Below the pieces are notes generated by a model. That model did not search any database, was not told the origin of the DNA, and was given only the letters and a program-made list of their open reading frames with translations. This document shows positions 1 through 6,146 of a DNA stretch of 8,543 nt, piece by piece. The DNA comes from Chloroflexota bacterium. Lineage in GTDB: Bacteria > Chloroflexota > Dehalococcoidia > SM23-28-2 > RBG-16-64-32. Made by a program: the position numbers and the translations under genes. Numbering within the stretch: position 1 is the stretch's first letter; every line of letters starts with the position of its first letter. The stretch is taken from the NCBI GenBank assembly GCA_022564695.1, contig JADFKX010000084.1, positions 1-8,543 of the forward strand, given 5' to 3'.

Positions 1-57
1 TACGCCGGATGGGCCGGTGATGACGGCGAGGAGGGGAGCGGGGCCAGCCTCAGCCAT
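1..57 (-). CDS. gmk: Guanylate kinase, N-terminal fragment (runs off left edge)
   Basis: Only the first 19 codons lie in the window. They begin at an ATG (complement of 55-57) and read MAEAGPAPLLAVITGPSGV. The V-I-T-G-P-S-G-V stretch is the start of the guanylate kinase P-loop (GPSGxGKS/T), which binds the ATP phosphates; the enzyme makes GDP from GMP plus ATP in the cytoplasm. The Lys of the P-loop would be two codons past the edge, so it cannot be checked here. The start lies 8 nt after the remA stop, with no clear Shine-Dalgarno, which fits translation coupled to remA. The remA-gmk pairing is well known in Bacillus and other phyla and supports the call. Other P-loop kinases also begin this way, but the neighbour makes Gmk the best choice. 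Confidence 0.85.
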   Translation of the reverse strand, partial: MAEAGPAPLLAVITGPSGV

Positions 58-65
58 GAGAGGAG

Positions 66-317
66 CTAGTCGCCGCGGGCGGTGGCGACGCGGCCGGCGA
101 TCGCCTCCGGCGTGATGGCGATGAGGATGATGGCGCCCGCATCGGTGAAGATGGCGCATTTGGTGCGGCGGCCGCTGGTGATGTCCACGATCACTCCTCT
201 CTTCTTGCCTTCCCGTATCAGGCGCTGTATGGGCGCCGAGCCGGGGGAGACGATAGCGACCACCCGATTAAGGGCGATGTAGTTCCCGAAGCCGACGTGG
301 ATGAGATCAGTGTCCAA
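66..317 (-). CDS. remA: RemA/DUF370 family DNA-binding regulator, 83 aa
   Basis: This small protein matches the RemA (YlzA, DUF370) family along its whole length: HVGFGN near residues 7-12, IVSPGSAPIQRLI at 22-34, DITSGRRT at 45-52 and ITPEAIAGR at 68-76. In Bacillus subtilis RemA is an oligomeric DNA-binding activator of biofilm-matrix and osmoprotection genes. Arginines 18, 50 and 51, which I recall as important for DNA binding there, are at the same numbers here. The start is a TTG (complement of 315-317), chosen because the family begins a few residues before the GFGN motif. A GGGGTAGG stretch overlapping the aroA stop provides a ribosome site. The gene is 5 nt after aroA and 8 nt before gmk. 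Its targets in this organism cannot be inferred from the window. Confidence 0.9.
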   Translation of the reverse strand: MDTDLIHVGFGNYIALNRVVAIVSPGSAPIQRLIREGKKRGVIVDITSGRRTKCAIFTDAGAIILIAITPEAIAGRVATARGD

Positions 318-322
318 CGGTC

Positions 323-1636
323 CTACCCCTTAGCGGCAGCAGCCCGCCGACCCGACAACAGGTCGAGATCGCGCCAGAACCAGGGGTATGATACCGCAAC
401 GACGCCAGCGTTGCGAATTACGGTCTCTCCGCTGGCCAGGACACCGGCCAGCGCCAGCATGATGGCAAGGCGGTGGTCACCGTGGGTGGAGACGGCGGCG
501 CCCTGAAGGCGGCGGACCGGCCGGATGCGCAGGCCGTCCGGGAACTCCTCGATGTCGGCGCCCAGGCGGCGCAGCTCGCGGGCGGTGGAGCTAATGCGGT
601 CGGACTCCTTGACCCTGAGCTCGGCGGCGTCGCGGATGACCGTCTCGCCGCTGGCGAAGCAGGCAGCGAGCGCGATCAGCGGCAGCTCGTCGATGGCGCG
701 GGGCACGAGGTCACCTTCGATCACGGCGCCGCGGAGACGAGAGGAGCGCACGCTGATGTCCGCCACGGGTTCCGGGCCCCAGGTACGCTGCTCCTCCAGG
801 GTAATGTCCGCGCCCATGAGGCGAAGGGCATCCAGCACGCCGGAGCGCGTGGGGTTGACACCGACGCCCTGTATCCGGAGATCGGCGTCTGGATGGCAGG
901 CGGCGAGGACCAGCCAAGCGGCGGCGGCGGAGATATCGCCCGGCACGCGCAGGCTCAGGGGCTGAAGGTCGCGCGTCAGGGGCCGAACCCGCACCTGCCC
1001 GTCGCCGAAATCGAGGTCGGCGCCCATCGCCTGGAGCATGCGCTCAGTGTGGTCGCGGCTGACGGCGGGCTCCTCGATGACGGTCTCGCCGTGAGCGTAG
1101 AGTGCGGCCAGGGTGAGGGCGGACTTGACCTGGGCGGAGGCGACGGGCGAACGGTTGCGGATGCCCTTCAGGGGACGCCCGTTGATGGCCAGCGGCGCCC
1201 TGGTGTCTCCTTGTCGACCGGATATGTCGGCGTCCATAAGACGCAACGGCTGAATGACGCGGGCCATGGGGCGGGAGAGTAGGGAGCGGTCGCCGGTGAG
1301 GACGGAGAAGAACGGCTGCGGGGCGAGAAGGCCCGCCAGCAGCCGGATGGAGGTGCCGGAGTTGCGGCAGTCCAAGACGCGATCGCTCTCCGACAGGCCG
1401 TAGCGGCCGCGGCCGCGGATACTGAGGGTGGTCTCATCCAGCCAGCGCCAGTGGACACCCAGGCTTCGGAGGCAGCGCAGCGTGGCCAGGCAGTCAGCGG
1501 AGCGCTGGAAGCCCTGAACCACAGCCTCACCGCCGGAGATGGCGTTGAAGATGGCGGCGCGATGAGAGATCGACTTATCGCCGGGGAGGGCGATCGTGCC
1601 GCGGAGTTTGCGGGCGGGACGGACAAGGCGCTGCAC
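323..1636 (-). CDS. aroA: 3-phosphoshikimate 1-carboxyvinyltransferase (EPSP synthase), class II-like
   Basis: This cytoplasmic enzyme joins phosphoenolpyruvate to shikimate 3-phosphate, the sixth step of the shikimate pathway. The 437 residues are full length for the family. Visible motifs are GDKSISHR at 19-26 (substrate-binding Lys21), NSGT at 92-95, SAQVK at 167-171, RDHTE at 194-198, NPTR at 261-264, DELP at 316-319 (catalytic Asp316), KESDR at 343-347 and GDHR at 386-389. The RxHxE, GDKS, SAQxK and NxTR set is that of class II EPSP synthases. The residue matching E. coli Gly96 is still glycine (Gly94), unlike the alanine of the Agrobacterium CP4 enzyme. The start is a GTG (complement of 1634-1636), 6 nt after tyrA, with a GGGTGA sequence overlapping the tyrA stop as a likely ribosome site. 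It belongs to the tyrA-aroA-remA-gmk operon. Confidence 0.97.
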   Translation of the reverse strand: MQRLVRPARKLRGTIALPGDKSISHRAAIFNAISGGEAVVQGFQRSADCLATLRCLRSLGVHWRWLDETTLSIRGRGRYGLSESDRVLDCRNSGTSIRLLAGLLAPQPFFSVLTGDRSLLSRPMARVIQPLRLMDADISGRQGDTRAPLAINGRPLKGIRNRSPVASAQVKSALTLAALYAHGETVIEEPAVSRDHTERMLQAMGADLDFGDGQVRVRPLTRDLQPLSLRVPGDISAAAAWLVLAACHPDADLRIQGVGVNPTRSGVLDALRLMGADITLEEQRTWGPEPVADISVRSSRLRGAVIEGDLVPRAIDELPLIALAACFASGETVIRDAAELRVKESDRISSTARELRRLGADIEEFPDGLRIRPVRRLQGAAVSTHGDHRLAIMLALAGVLASGETVIRNAGVVAVSYPWFWRDLDLLSGRRAAAAKG

Positions 1637-1642
1637 AGCAGC

Positions 1643-2782
1643 TCACCCGCGGTCCTTCTCTTTGCTTTTTTCTGAGTTCCGGCGTTCTTTCTTCTTTTCG
1701 AGCTTCTCCAGATCGCGCCGAATGTCCTCAGCTATGCGCTCAGCGCGGCTGGGCCTGCCTTCGGCCCCAGTGGATCCGGCTTCCCTCATGAGGCCCGGCA
1801 GCTCGCGAACCTTCTTCAAACGGTCGCTGACCCAACCGCCCATGAGGGACTTCATCATGTCTTGGCGCACGTCCGGCGGCTCCTCCCCTTCCAGGCGCCG
1901 CGGGTGCGGCTCGGCGAGAAAGCTGTCGCGGTCGATCTGGGCCCTGGCGAACGTCTCCAGCAGCTCCTCGGTGTCGCCCTGAAGCAGGCCGCGGTAGCGC
2001 TGGAGCTCTTCCACCATGCGGTCGAGCCAGTGGACGGCGGCTTCGCGGTTGGTGAGGAAGATGTCGTGGCTCATCCCGGGGTCGCCGGAGGCGAGGCGGG
2101 TAAGATCACGGAAGCCGGACGAGGCCATGGGAGCGAGGTCGTTCCAGGCGGGGCTGGCGCGCAGCAGGGAGAACAGGGCGGCGGAGAGCAGCAGGGGCAG
2201 GTGGCTTACGGCGGCCGCGTACTGGTCGTGCTCCTTGGGATGCAGGTACAGCGGCTCGGCGCCCACCAGCGTCACCAGGCCGGCGACGGCGCGCACGGCG
2301 TCCTCATGAGCGTCCACGGCAGGACAGAGACAGTAGGCGCGGTCACGGAAGAGGCCCGCCTCCGCGTTATCGATCCCCTGGGTGTCTTTACCGGCCATTG
2401 GGTGTCCACCGATGAAGCTTACCGAGGGCGGCAGGAGCTCCGCGGCCCACTCCATTATCCGCTCCTTGGTGCTGCCGGTATCGGTGACCACGCAGCCGTC
2501 CGGCAGGTCGGGAGCGATCTGCTGCATCACCTCGCGTACGGCGAGGACGGGCGTGGCGATAACGACCATGCCAGCCCGCTCCACCGCTCTGGGCAGGTTG
2601 TGCTCAGCCCTATCGATGGCGCCCATCTTGCGGGCTTTGTTGGCGGTATCGCGGGCCCGATCGTGGCCGACGATCTCAGCGTCCGAGAGGTTGGCAGCCT
2701 TCATCGCCAGCCCCAGAGAGCCACCGATAAGGCCGAGGCCGATTATGGTGATACGTTTGCCTTCTCGGTCTTTTTTTGTCAC
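1643..2782 (-). CDS. tyrA: Prephenate dehydrogenase with charged C-terminal tail
   Basis: The protein oxidatively decarboxylates prephenate to 4-hydroxyphenylpyruvate in tyrosine synthesis; arogenate is a possible alternative substrate. Residues 10-170 form a Rossmann domain with GLGLIGGS at 15-22. GSTK at 103-106 and GGHPMAGKD at 125-133 carry the expected active-site Ser104 and His127. The helical domain has SHLP at 193-196 and GFRDLTR at 223-229, where Arg229 probably contacts the substrate. The family core ends near residue 285. The remaining ~95 residues do not look like the ACT domain of some TyrA proteins: they contain a segment at 301-335 and a Lys/Glu/Arg-rich, probably helical end at 345-379. 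The GTG start (complement of 2780-2782) is the first start codon after an in-frame TAA, and no Shine-Dalgarno is evident. The 41-nt gap to the M50 gene upstream allows read-through. Confidence 0.95.
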   Translation of the reverse strand: MTKKDREGKRITIIGLGLIGGSLGLAMKAANLSDAEIVGHDRARDTANKARKMGAIDRAEHNLPRAVERAGMVVIATPVLAVREVMQQIAPDLPDGCVVTDTGSTKERIMEWAAELLPPSVSFIGGHPMAGKDTQGIDNAEAGLFRDRAYCLCPAVDAHEDAVRAVAGLVTLVGAEPLYLHPKEHDQYAAAVSHLPLLLSAALFSLLRASPAWNDLAPMASSGFRDLTRLASGDPGMSHDIFLTNREAAVHWLDRMVEELQRYRGLLQGDTEELLETFARAQIDRDSFLAEPHPRRLEGEEPPDVRQDMMKSLMGGWVSDRLKKVRELPGLMREAGSTGAEGRPSRAERIAEDIRRDLEKLEKKKERRNSEKSKEKDRG

Positions 2783-2823
2783 GGCGTCAGCTTAGCACGA
2801 GGCGCGTAGCGCGAAAAGCGCCG

Positions 2824-3561
2824 CTAACCGAATACGTCTCCATTCCCAGCGAACAGGCGGGCGAGGACGTCGATGATGGGGCTCATAACATCAAACAGGA
2901 GGCCAAACTGGCCGCCGGTCAGGAACGGCAAGGCGATGAGGGCGATGAGGATCATGAAGCCGTAGCGACTCTGGAACTTCATATATGAGTGGGCAGCCTG
3001 GTCAGTGAGGAAGGCGGGGATGACGCGGTGACCGTCGAGCGGGAAGATCGGAAGGAGGTTAAATACGCCCAGGATGATGCTTATCACGACGATGGCGCTC
3101 AGGTACAGCCCAAGGTAGTCGTTGAAGCCAAAGCCAACGGAAAGGATGTTGTCGAGGTCGGTGAGGTTAAAGGGGGACAGCCAGGGCACCAGGCCGAACT
3201 GGAGGGGAAGGCCGACCAAGACGGCGACGAGGAAATTGGAGACCGGCCCGGCGCCGGCGACGATAGCCATCATCGCCTTGGGGTTATTGGACACGTTAGG
3301 GTTCACCGGCACCGGTTTACCCCAACCGAATCCAACCAGGAACAGGAAGATGGTGCCAGCGGGGTCCAGATGGGCCAGCGGGTTGAGCGTTACGCGGCCG
3401 CGGCTGCGGGGCAGGCTGTCGCCCATGCTATCGGCTACGTAGGCGTGGGAGAACTCGTGGAAGGAGATGCCAACGACCAGGGCAGTGGCCAGCGCTCCGA
3501 AGACGATGAGGGCGGCGACAACATCGTTGTCTAACCGGTCGAGATAGCGGAAGAAGAGCAT
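2824..3561 (-). CDS. Site-2 protease family (M50) membrane zinc metalloprotease
   Basis: This is an intramembrane zinc protease of the short M50B (SpoIVFB/RseP-related, cytoplasmic-type) group, with about five or six hydrophobic segments. Numbered from the ATG, the HExxH zinc motif is HEFSH at 35-39 in the first long membrane segment. NPLAHLDPAG follows at 60-69, GWGKPVPVNP at 79-88 and AGAGPVSN at 102-109, and NLLPIFPLDGHRV at 168-180 gives the third zinc ligand, Asp176. There is no PDZ domain, as in the small stand-alone members. The substrate is unknown. I chose the ATG at complement 3559-3561, giving 245 residues; a TTG two codons upstream (complement 3565-3567) is possible. Neither has a clear Shine-Dalgarno. 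The gene heads the minus-strand block and is divergent from the nitroreductase-like gene. Confidence 0.93.
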   Translation of the reverse strand: MLFFRYLDRLDNDVVAALIVFGALATALVVGISFHEFSHAYVADSMGDSLPRSRGRVTLNPLAHLDPAGTIFLFLVGFGWGKPVPVNPNVSNNPKAMMAIVAGAGPVSNFLVAVLVGLPLQFGLVPWLSPFNLTDLDNILSVGFGFNDYLGLYLSAIVVISIILGVFNLLPIFPLDGHRVIPAFLTDQAAHSYMKFQSRYGFMILIALIALPFLTGGQFGLLFDVMSPIIDVLARLFAGNGDVFG

Positions 3562-3608
3562 TCGCAAATCATGATAGCACGTGGCTACCTACGGTTGACA
3601 GACGGATA

Positions 3609-3614
3609 TATAAT
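3609..3614 (+). promoter_or_regulatory. Candidate -10 element (TATAAT) for the nitroreductase-like gene
   Basis: A perfect TATAAT lies in the otherwise GC-rich gap between two divergent starts, 44 nt before the plus-strand ATG. This suits a transcript start near 3621. The perfect TTGACA at 3595-3600 is only 8 bp upstream, so it cannot act as the usual -35 partner. Nothing resembling a -35 box sits at 16-18 bp spacing. Confidence 0.4.
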
Positions 3615-3645
3615 CGATTCGCACCCCGCCAGCGGCGTGGGCCTA

Positions 3646-3652
3646 GAGGAGG
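3646..3652 (+). promoter_or_regulatory. Shine-Dalgarno site fixing the start at 3659
   Basis: GAGGAGG lies 6 nt before the ATG at 3659. It is a near-ideal anti-16S match and spacing, and it decides the start of the 447-residue protein. Confidence 0.85.
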
Positions 3653-3658
3653 GCCACC

Positions 3659-5002
3659 ATGACCAGCAAGCGAAGTCCAGTAGCGGAGCCGGTCGTAAGA
3701 ATCGAGGCGGCTCAGAAGGCCTGGAGCTACTCCCTGTTCGACGCGATCTTCCAGCGTCGCGCCCGCCGATTCCCTCTGGGCGCCGAGATGCCTGCGGGGG
3801 TAGCGCCGTTCAAGTCAGACAAGGAGCCGATCCCGCTGGACGAGATCGAGGAGGCGATGCTGGTGATGGCCGGCACCGGCATCAGCGGCCTCAACCTGTC
3901 TGACCTGCCGTTTAACGATCAGGCTGGCAGCAACTGGTGCGGCAATACGATGATCCAGTTCGTGGGACGGACCTACGCCAGCGCCTGCGGCTCCCACGGC
4001 ACGGAGTTGTTTTTCACCAACGACGAGGGAACTTACCTGGTCCAGATGCGCGACAAGCTCCCCGCCCAGATGCAGGAGTTCGAATCGCCGGATGACCGTG
4101 AGAAGATAGTGCAGGCGTTCCGCGCCAACACCGTGAAGCTGTCCGACGGCCGTCTGCCCATCCCGATGGAGGAGCCGATAACCCTTCCCTTCAACCAGTG
4201 GAACGCCAACAAGCCGGGCACCACGCTGTTTATGCCCGTGAGCGACGTCACCTGGGAGTACATCAACGCGCTCATGCTGATGCTGGACGCGCCCAACCGC
4301 GCCTACATCTACGACGATATGAACGGCAACGCCGAGCCGCTGAAGAAGTACGCCGATGCCGGCCACCTGGACCGCAGCCGCGCCTACCCTCTCTCCAGCT
4401 ACGAGATGGGGATGTACTCGGCGATATCAGGCGTGGAGCAGGCGATCATGCTCCAGAACATGTACCTGGCGCTCCAGGCGATGGGGCTGGGAGGCTGGAT
4501 ATTCAGCTCGTCCGTGGGAATGGCTGTGATGCCGATGATGGGGTTTCGGATGCACATGGCGTCCAAGCCGGGGCCGTTCAAGCCGCTGGACCCCTCAGCG
4601 CCGGGGCGGCCGGTGGTGGTGGGGCTGGACGGGCTGTTTGAGCCCTACTGCCCGCCCTACTACCCGGACATGGCGAAGGCGGTGCAGGCGGTGTGGGACG
4701 CGAAATGGGGCTCCGGCGGCATCTACAAGGAGGAGGGCGGCCCCGCCCCGTTGCGCGACCGGCAGTCGCTGGACAGGGTCGTCGCCAAGACGCCGGACTG
4801 GTGCCTGGAGGCGACGAAGGATCTGTGCACTTACATCTGGGACACGTACGGCCGCTTCCCGGCGCTGTCAGACCCGATGGTGATGAGCATCTGGTTCCAG
4901 GCGCACCACCTGGAGACGGAGTTCTACGACCAGTATTACCAGCCCGGCGCCTACCACGATACGATCCGCAACCATATGGGCGTCTGGCATAGCGCCCGCT
5001 AG
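3659..5002 (+). CDS. Long nitroreductase-superfamily-like protein, function unknown
   Basis: I do not recognise a named family, but the first ~290 residues resemble FMN-dependent nitroreductases of the SagB-like type. FDAIFQRRARRF at 27-38 looks like the N-terminal FMN-phosphate arginine cluster. PLDEIEEAMLVMAGTG at 59-74 and GRTYASACGSHGTELFF at 103-119 match the order of that fold. QNMYLALQAMGLGGW at 266-280 matches the typical flavin-side helix. The 447 residues exceed the usual 200-250. The extra C-terminal part (about 325-447) has GSGGIY at 351-356, TYGRFPA at 396-402, QAHHLETEFYDQYY at 414-427 and a terminal NHMGVWH. No signal peptide or membrane span is evident. A strong ribosome site precedes the ATG. 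The gene stands alone, divergent from the M50 gene and convergent with the BON gene. A flavin redox role is inference only. Confidence 0.6.
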   Translation: MTSKRSPVAEPVVRIEAAQKAWSYSLFDAIFQRRARRFPLGAEMPAGVAPFKSDKEPIPLDEIEEAMLVMAGTGISGLNLSDLPFNDQAGSNWCGNTMIQFVGRTYASACGSHGTELFFTNDEGTYLVQMRDKLPAQMQEFESPDDREKIVQAFRANTVKLSDGRLPIPMEEPITLPFNQWNANKPGTTLFMPVSDVTWEYINALMLMLDAPNRAYIYDDMNGNAEPLKKYADAGHLDRSRAYPLSSYEMGMYSAISGVEQAIMLQNMYLALQAMGLGGWIFSSSVGMAVMPMMGFRMHMASKPGPFKPLDPSAPGRPVVVGLDGLFEPYCPPYYPDMAKAVQAVWDAKWGSGGIYKEEGGPAPLRDRQSLDRVVAKTPDWCLEATKDLCTYIWDTYGRFPALSDPMVMSIWFQAHHLETEFYDQYYQPGAYHDTIRNHMGVWHSAR

Positions 5003-5019
5003 GGGCGAGGGCAGCGGGC
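4994..5019. repeat. Short inverted repeat at the convergent gene junction
   Basis: GCCCGCT (4994-5000) and AGCGGGC (5013-5019) can form a 7-bp stem with a 12-nt loop spanning the plus-strand stop codon. It lies where two convergent genes end, only 23 nt apart. There is no T-tract on either side, so terminator function is weakly supported. Confidence 0.3.
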
Positions 5020-5025
5020 TAGCGT

Positions 5026-5985
5026 TCAGGCGCGGTCTTGACTAGTGGCCGGGTCCTCCGCAGGAGGCTGAGGGGACGCTGCTGGGGCGCTCTGTGGAGG
5101 GGGTTCCACCACCTCCATGCGATTATCGAGGGAGCGGACTCCCGGAACCGCCTCCGCCACTCTCAGAATATCGGGGATCGGCGCCGCGCTGTTGAGGAAT
5201 CCGCCTAACGTCACCTCGCCCAGCGCCGCCCGCACGTAGACCCGTGCGTGGCGGAAGAGGCCGGCGGCGTTAAGGGCCTGGCCTATATCGATCTCCAGCT
5301 GCCGGTCGTTCATGACGTCGCTGCGGACAGCTGCCGCGCCGAGCACTGAGGAAGCGGCCTCATGGACATGGGCTTCAGCCTGCGGGGTGCGGACGTTGCC
5401 CGAGAGGTAGGCTGTTCCGTCCACCACCTCAACGCTCAGGCTGTGACGGTCGTCCGCGGTCAGGTAGGGGTGGGCAGCGAGGGAATCACGCACCGCCTGA
5501 AGGAGTTCGGAATCGCGGCGGTAGATGGGCAGGGCGTCCGCCTGCGTCGCCAGCCGGATGCTCCCGCCCTCAAACGCGATGTCCTGGACCGGGACGACGC
5601 GCTGGTCGGACGCGAACAGGCCACGGCTCAGCATCAGGTGACCGGCGCGGCGGGAGATGCGCTCTACCAGCGCTCCGGCGAGCCTGAAGCCGGCGAGGGA
5701 AAGCGGCGTCTTGGCTGAAAGAGGCTTCGGCGGCACGGCCAGCGGGGGTATCTCCCGACGGAACGCCTCGTAGCTAGTGCAATCCAGGGAGAGGGAGTCA
5801 TCATCCCAATCGGTGGCGATGGAGAAGGGGAGCTTCACCTCGCTTGGGCGGAAGATGCCACGGGAGATCACAAGGTTGAGGACGAGCCAGTCGTCGTCAA
5901 CCTCGAAGGACGCCAAGCGCCCCTGCCAGCGGTCACGGAACCGGACAAGGCCACCAAGGCGCAGGGCGGAACACGTACTCTGCAT
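5026..5985 (-). CDS. PRC-barrel-like and tandem BON domain protein
   Basis: From the preferred ATG (complement 5983-5985) the protein has 319 residues. Two beta-rich segments, about 10-74 and 98-156, look like PRC-barrel-like domains; the second has the RGLFASDQRVVPVQDI pattern. Two BON domains follow, about 158-226 and 228-293, each with a helix and a glycine-bearing strand turn (TAYLSGNV, EVTLGGFL). The tail from 294 is rich in proline and alanine. BON domains are known from OsmY-like envelope proteins and are thought to bind membranes or phospholipids, but I see no signal peptide or membrane span here. An upstream in-frame TTG (complement 6025-6027) would add 14 residues. I prefer the ATG because it has a GAGAG purine stretch before it and the TTG overlaps a possible -35 box. 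The exact role is unknown. Confidence 0.8.
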   Translation of the reverse strand: MQSTCSALRLGGLVRFRDRWQGRLASFEVDDDWLVLNLVISRGIFRPSEVKLPFSIATDWDDDSLSLDCTSYEAFRREIPPLAVPPKPLSAKTPLSLAGFRLAGALVERISRRAGHLMLSRGLFASDQRVVPVQDIAFEGGSIRLATQADALPIYRRDSELLQAVRDSLAAHPYLTADDRHSLSVEVVDGTAYLSGNVRTPQAEAHVHEAASSVLGAAAVRSDVMNDRQLEIDIGQALNAAGLFRHARVYVRAALGEVTLGGFLNSAAPIPDILRVAEAVPGVRSLDNRMEVVEPPPQSAPAASPQPPAEDPATSQDRA

Positions 5986-5998
5986 ACTCTCTCTGGTT

Positions 5999-6027
5999 AG
6001 ATTAGGGTAGAGCAACGCTAGGAGCAA
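5999..6027 (-). promoter_or_regulatory. Candidate sigma-70 promoter for the BON-domain gene
   Basis: On the minus strand, TTGCTC (complement 6022-6027) and TAATCT (complement 5999-6004) are 17 bp apart. Each matches 3 of 6 consensus positions, including TTG and T-A-----T. The transcript would start just before the ATG at 5985 and leave a very short leader. Confidence 0.3.
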
Positions 6028-6065
6028 ATCAGCGCTAATCGATAAACTTATTGTCCGTATTTCCC

Positions 6066-6094
6066 TTGACGATGGGACCGCGACTGGTTACGCT
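6066..6094 (+). promoter_or_regulatory. Candidate sigma-70 promoter for the substrate-binding protein gene
   Basis: TTGACG (6066-6071) and TACGCT (6089-6094) are separated by exactly 17 bp. The -35 box matches 5 of 6 positions, and the -10 box keeps the first, second and last consensus bases. The transcript start would be near 6101, about 45 nt before the ATG at 6147. Confidence 0.4.
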
Positions 6095-6132
6095 ATCGAA
6101 CAGATTTGCGCAAGGAGAGTTTTCCATTAGCG

Positions 6133-6140
6133 AAAGGAGG
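6133..6140 (+). promoter_or_regulatory. Shine-Dalgarno site fixing the start at 6147
   Basis: AAAGGAGG lies 6 nt before the ATG at 6147. It rules out the longer reading that begins at 6051, which would place 32 residues before an otherwise normal lipoprotein signal. Confidence 0.9.
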
Positions 6141-6146
6141 CAGGCC

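Noticed and set aside
473..1282. Long plus-strand open frame (269 codons) antisense to aroA
   Set aside because: The minus strand encodes a full EPSP synthase with all motifs. The antisense translation is Gly/Ala/Asp-rich without recognisable domains, as expected for a GC-rich shadow frame.
2771..2777. Seven-T run (A7 on the coding strand) at the start of tyrA as a programmed slippage site
   Set aside because: It lies within codons 2-5, no alternative frame yields a sensible product, and no flanking structure was seen.
1862..2809. Plus-strand open frame of 315 codons antisense to tyrA
   Set aside because: It overlaps a clear prephenate dehydrogenase, has no family-like motifs and no convincing ribosome site. 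It is a shadow of GC-rich codon use.
2783..2823. GC-rich self-complementary bases in the gap between the M50 gene and tyrA as a terminator
   Set aside because: Only 4-5 bp stems can be drawn, with no T-tract. The gap is short and more consistent with read-through.
2989..3534. Plus-strand open frame of 181 codons antisense to the M50 protease gene
   Set aside because: The protease on the other strand has all zinc-site motifs, while this frame is highly charged and low in complexity.
3595..3614. TTGACA/TATAAT read as a standard sigma-70 promoter
   Set aside because: The spacer is 8 bp, not about 17, so the two hexamers cannot be a normal pair. Only the -10 element was listed as a candidate.
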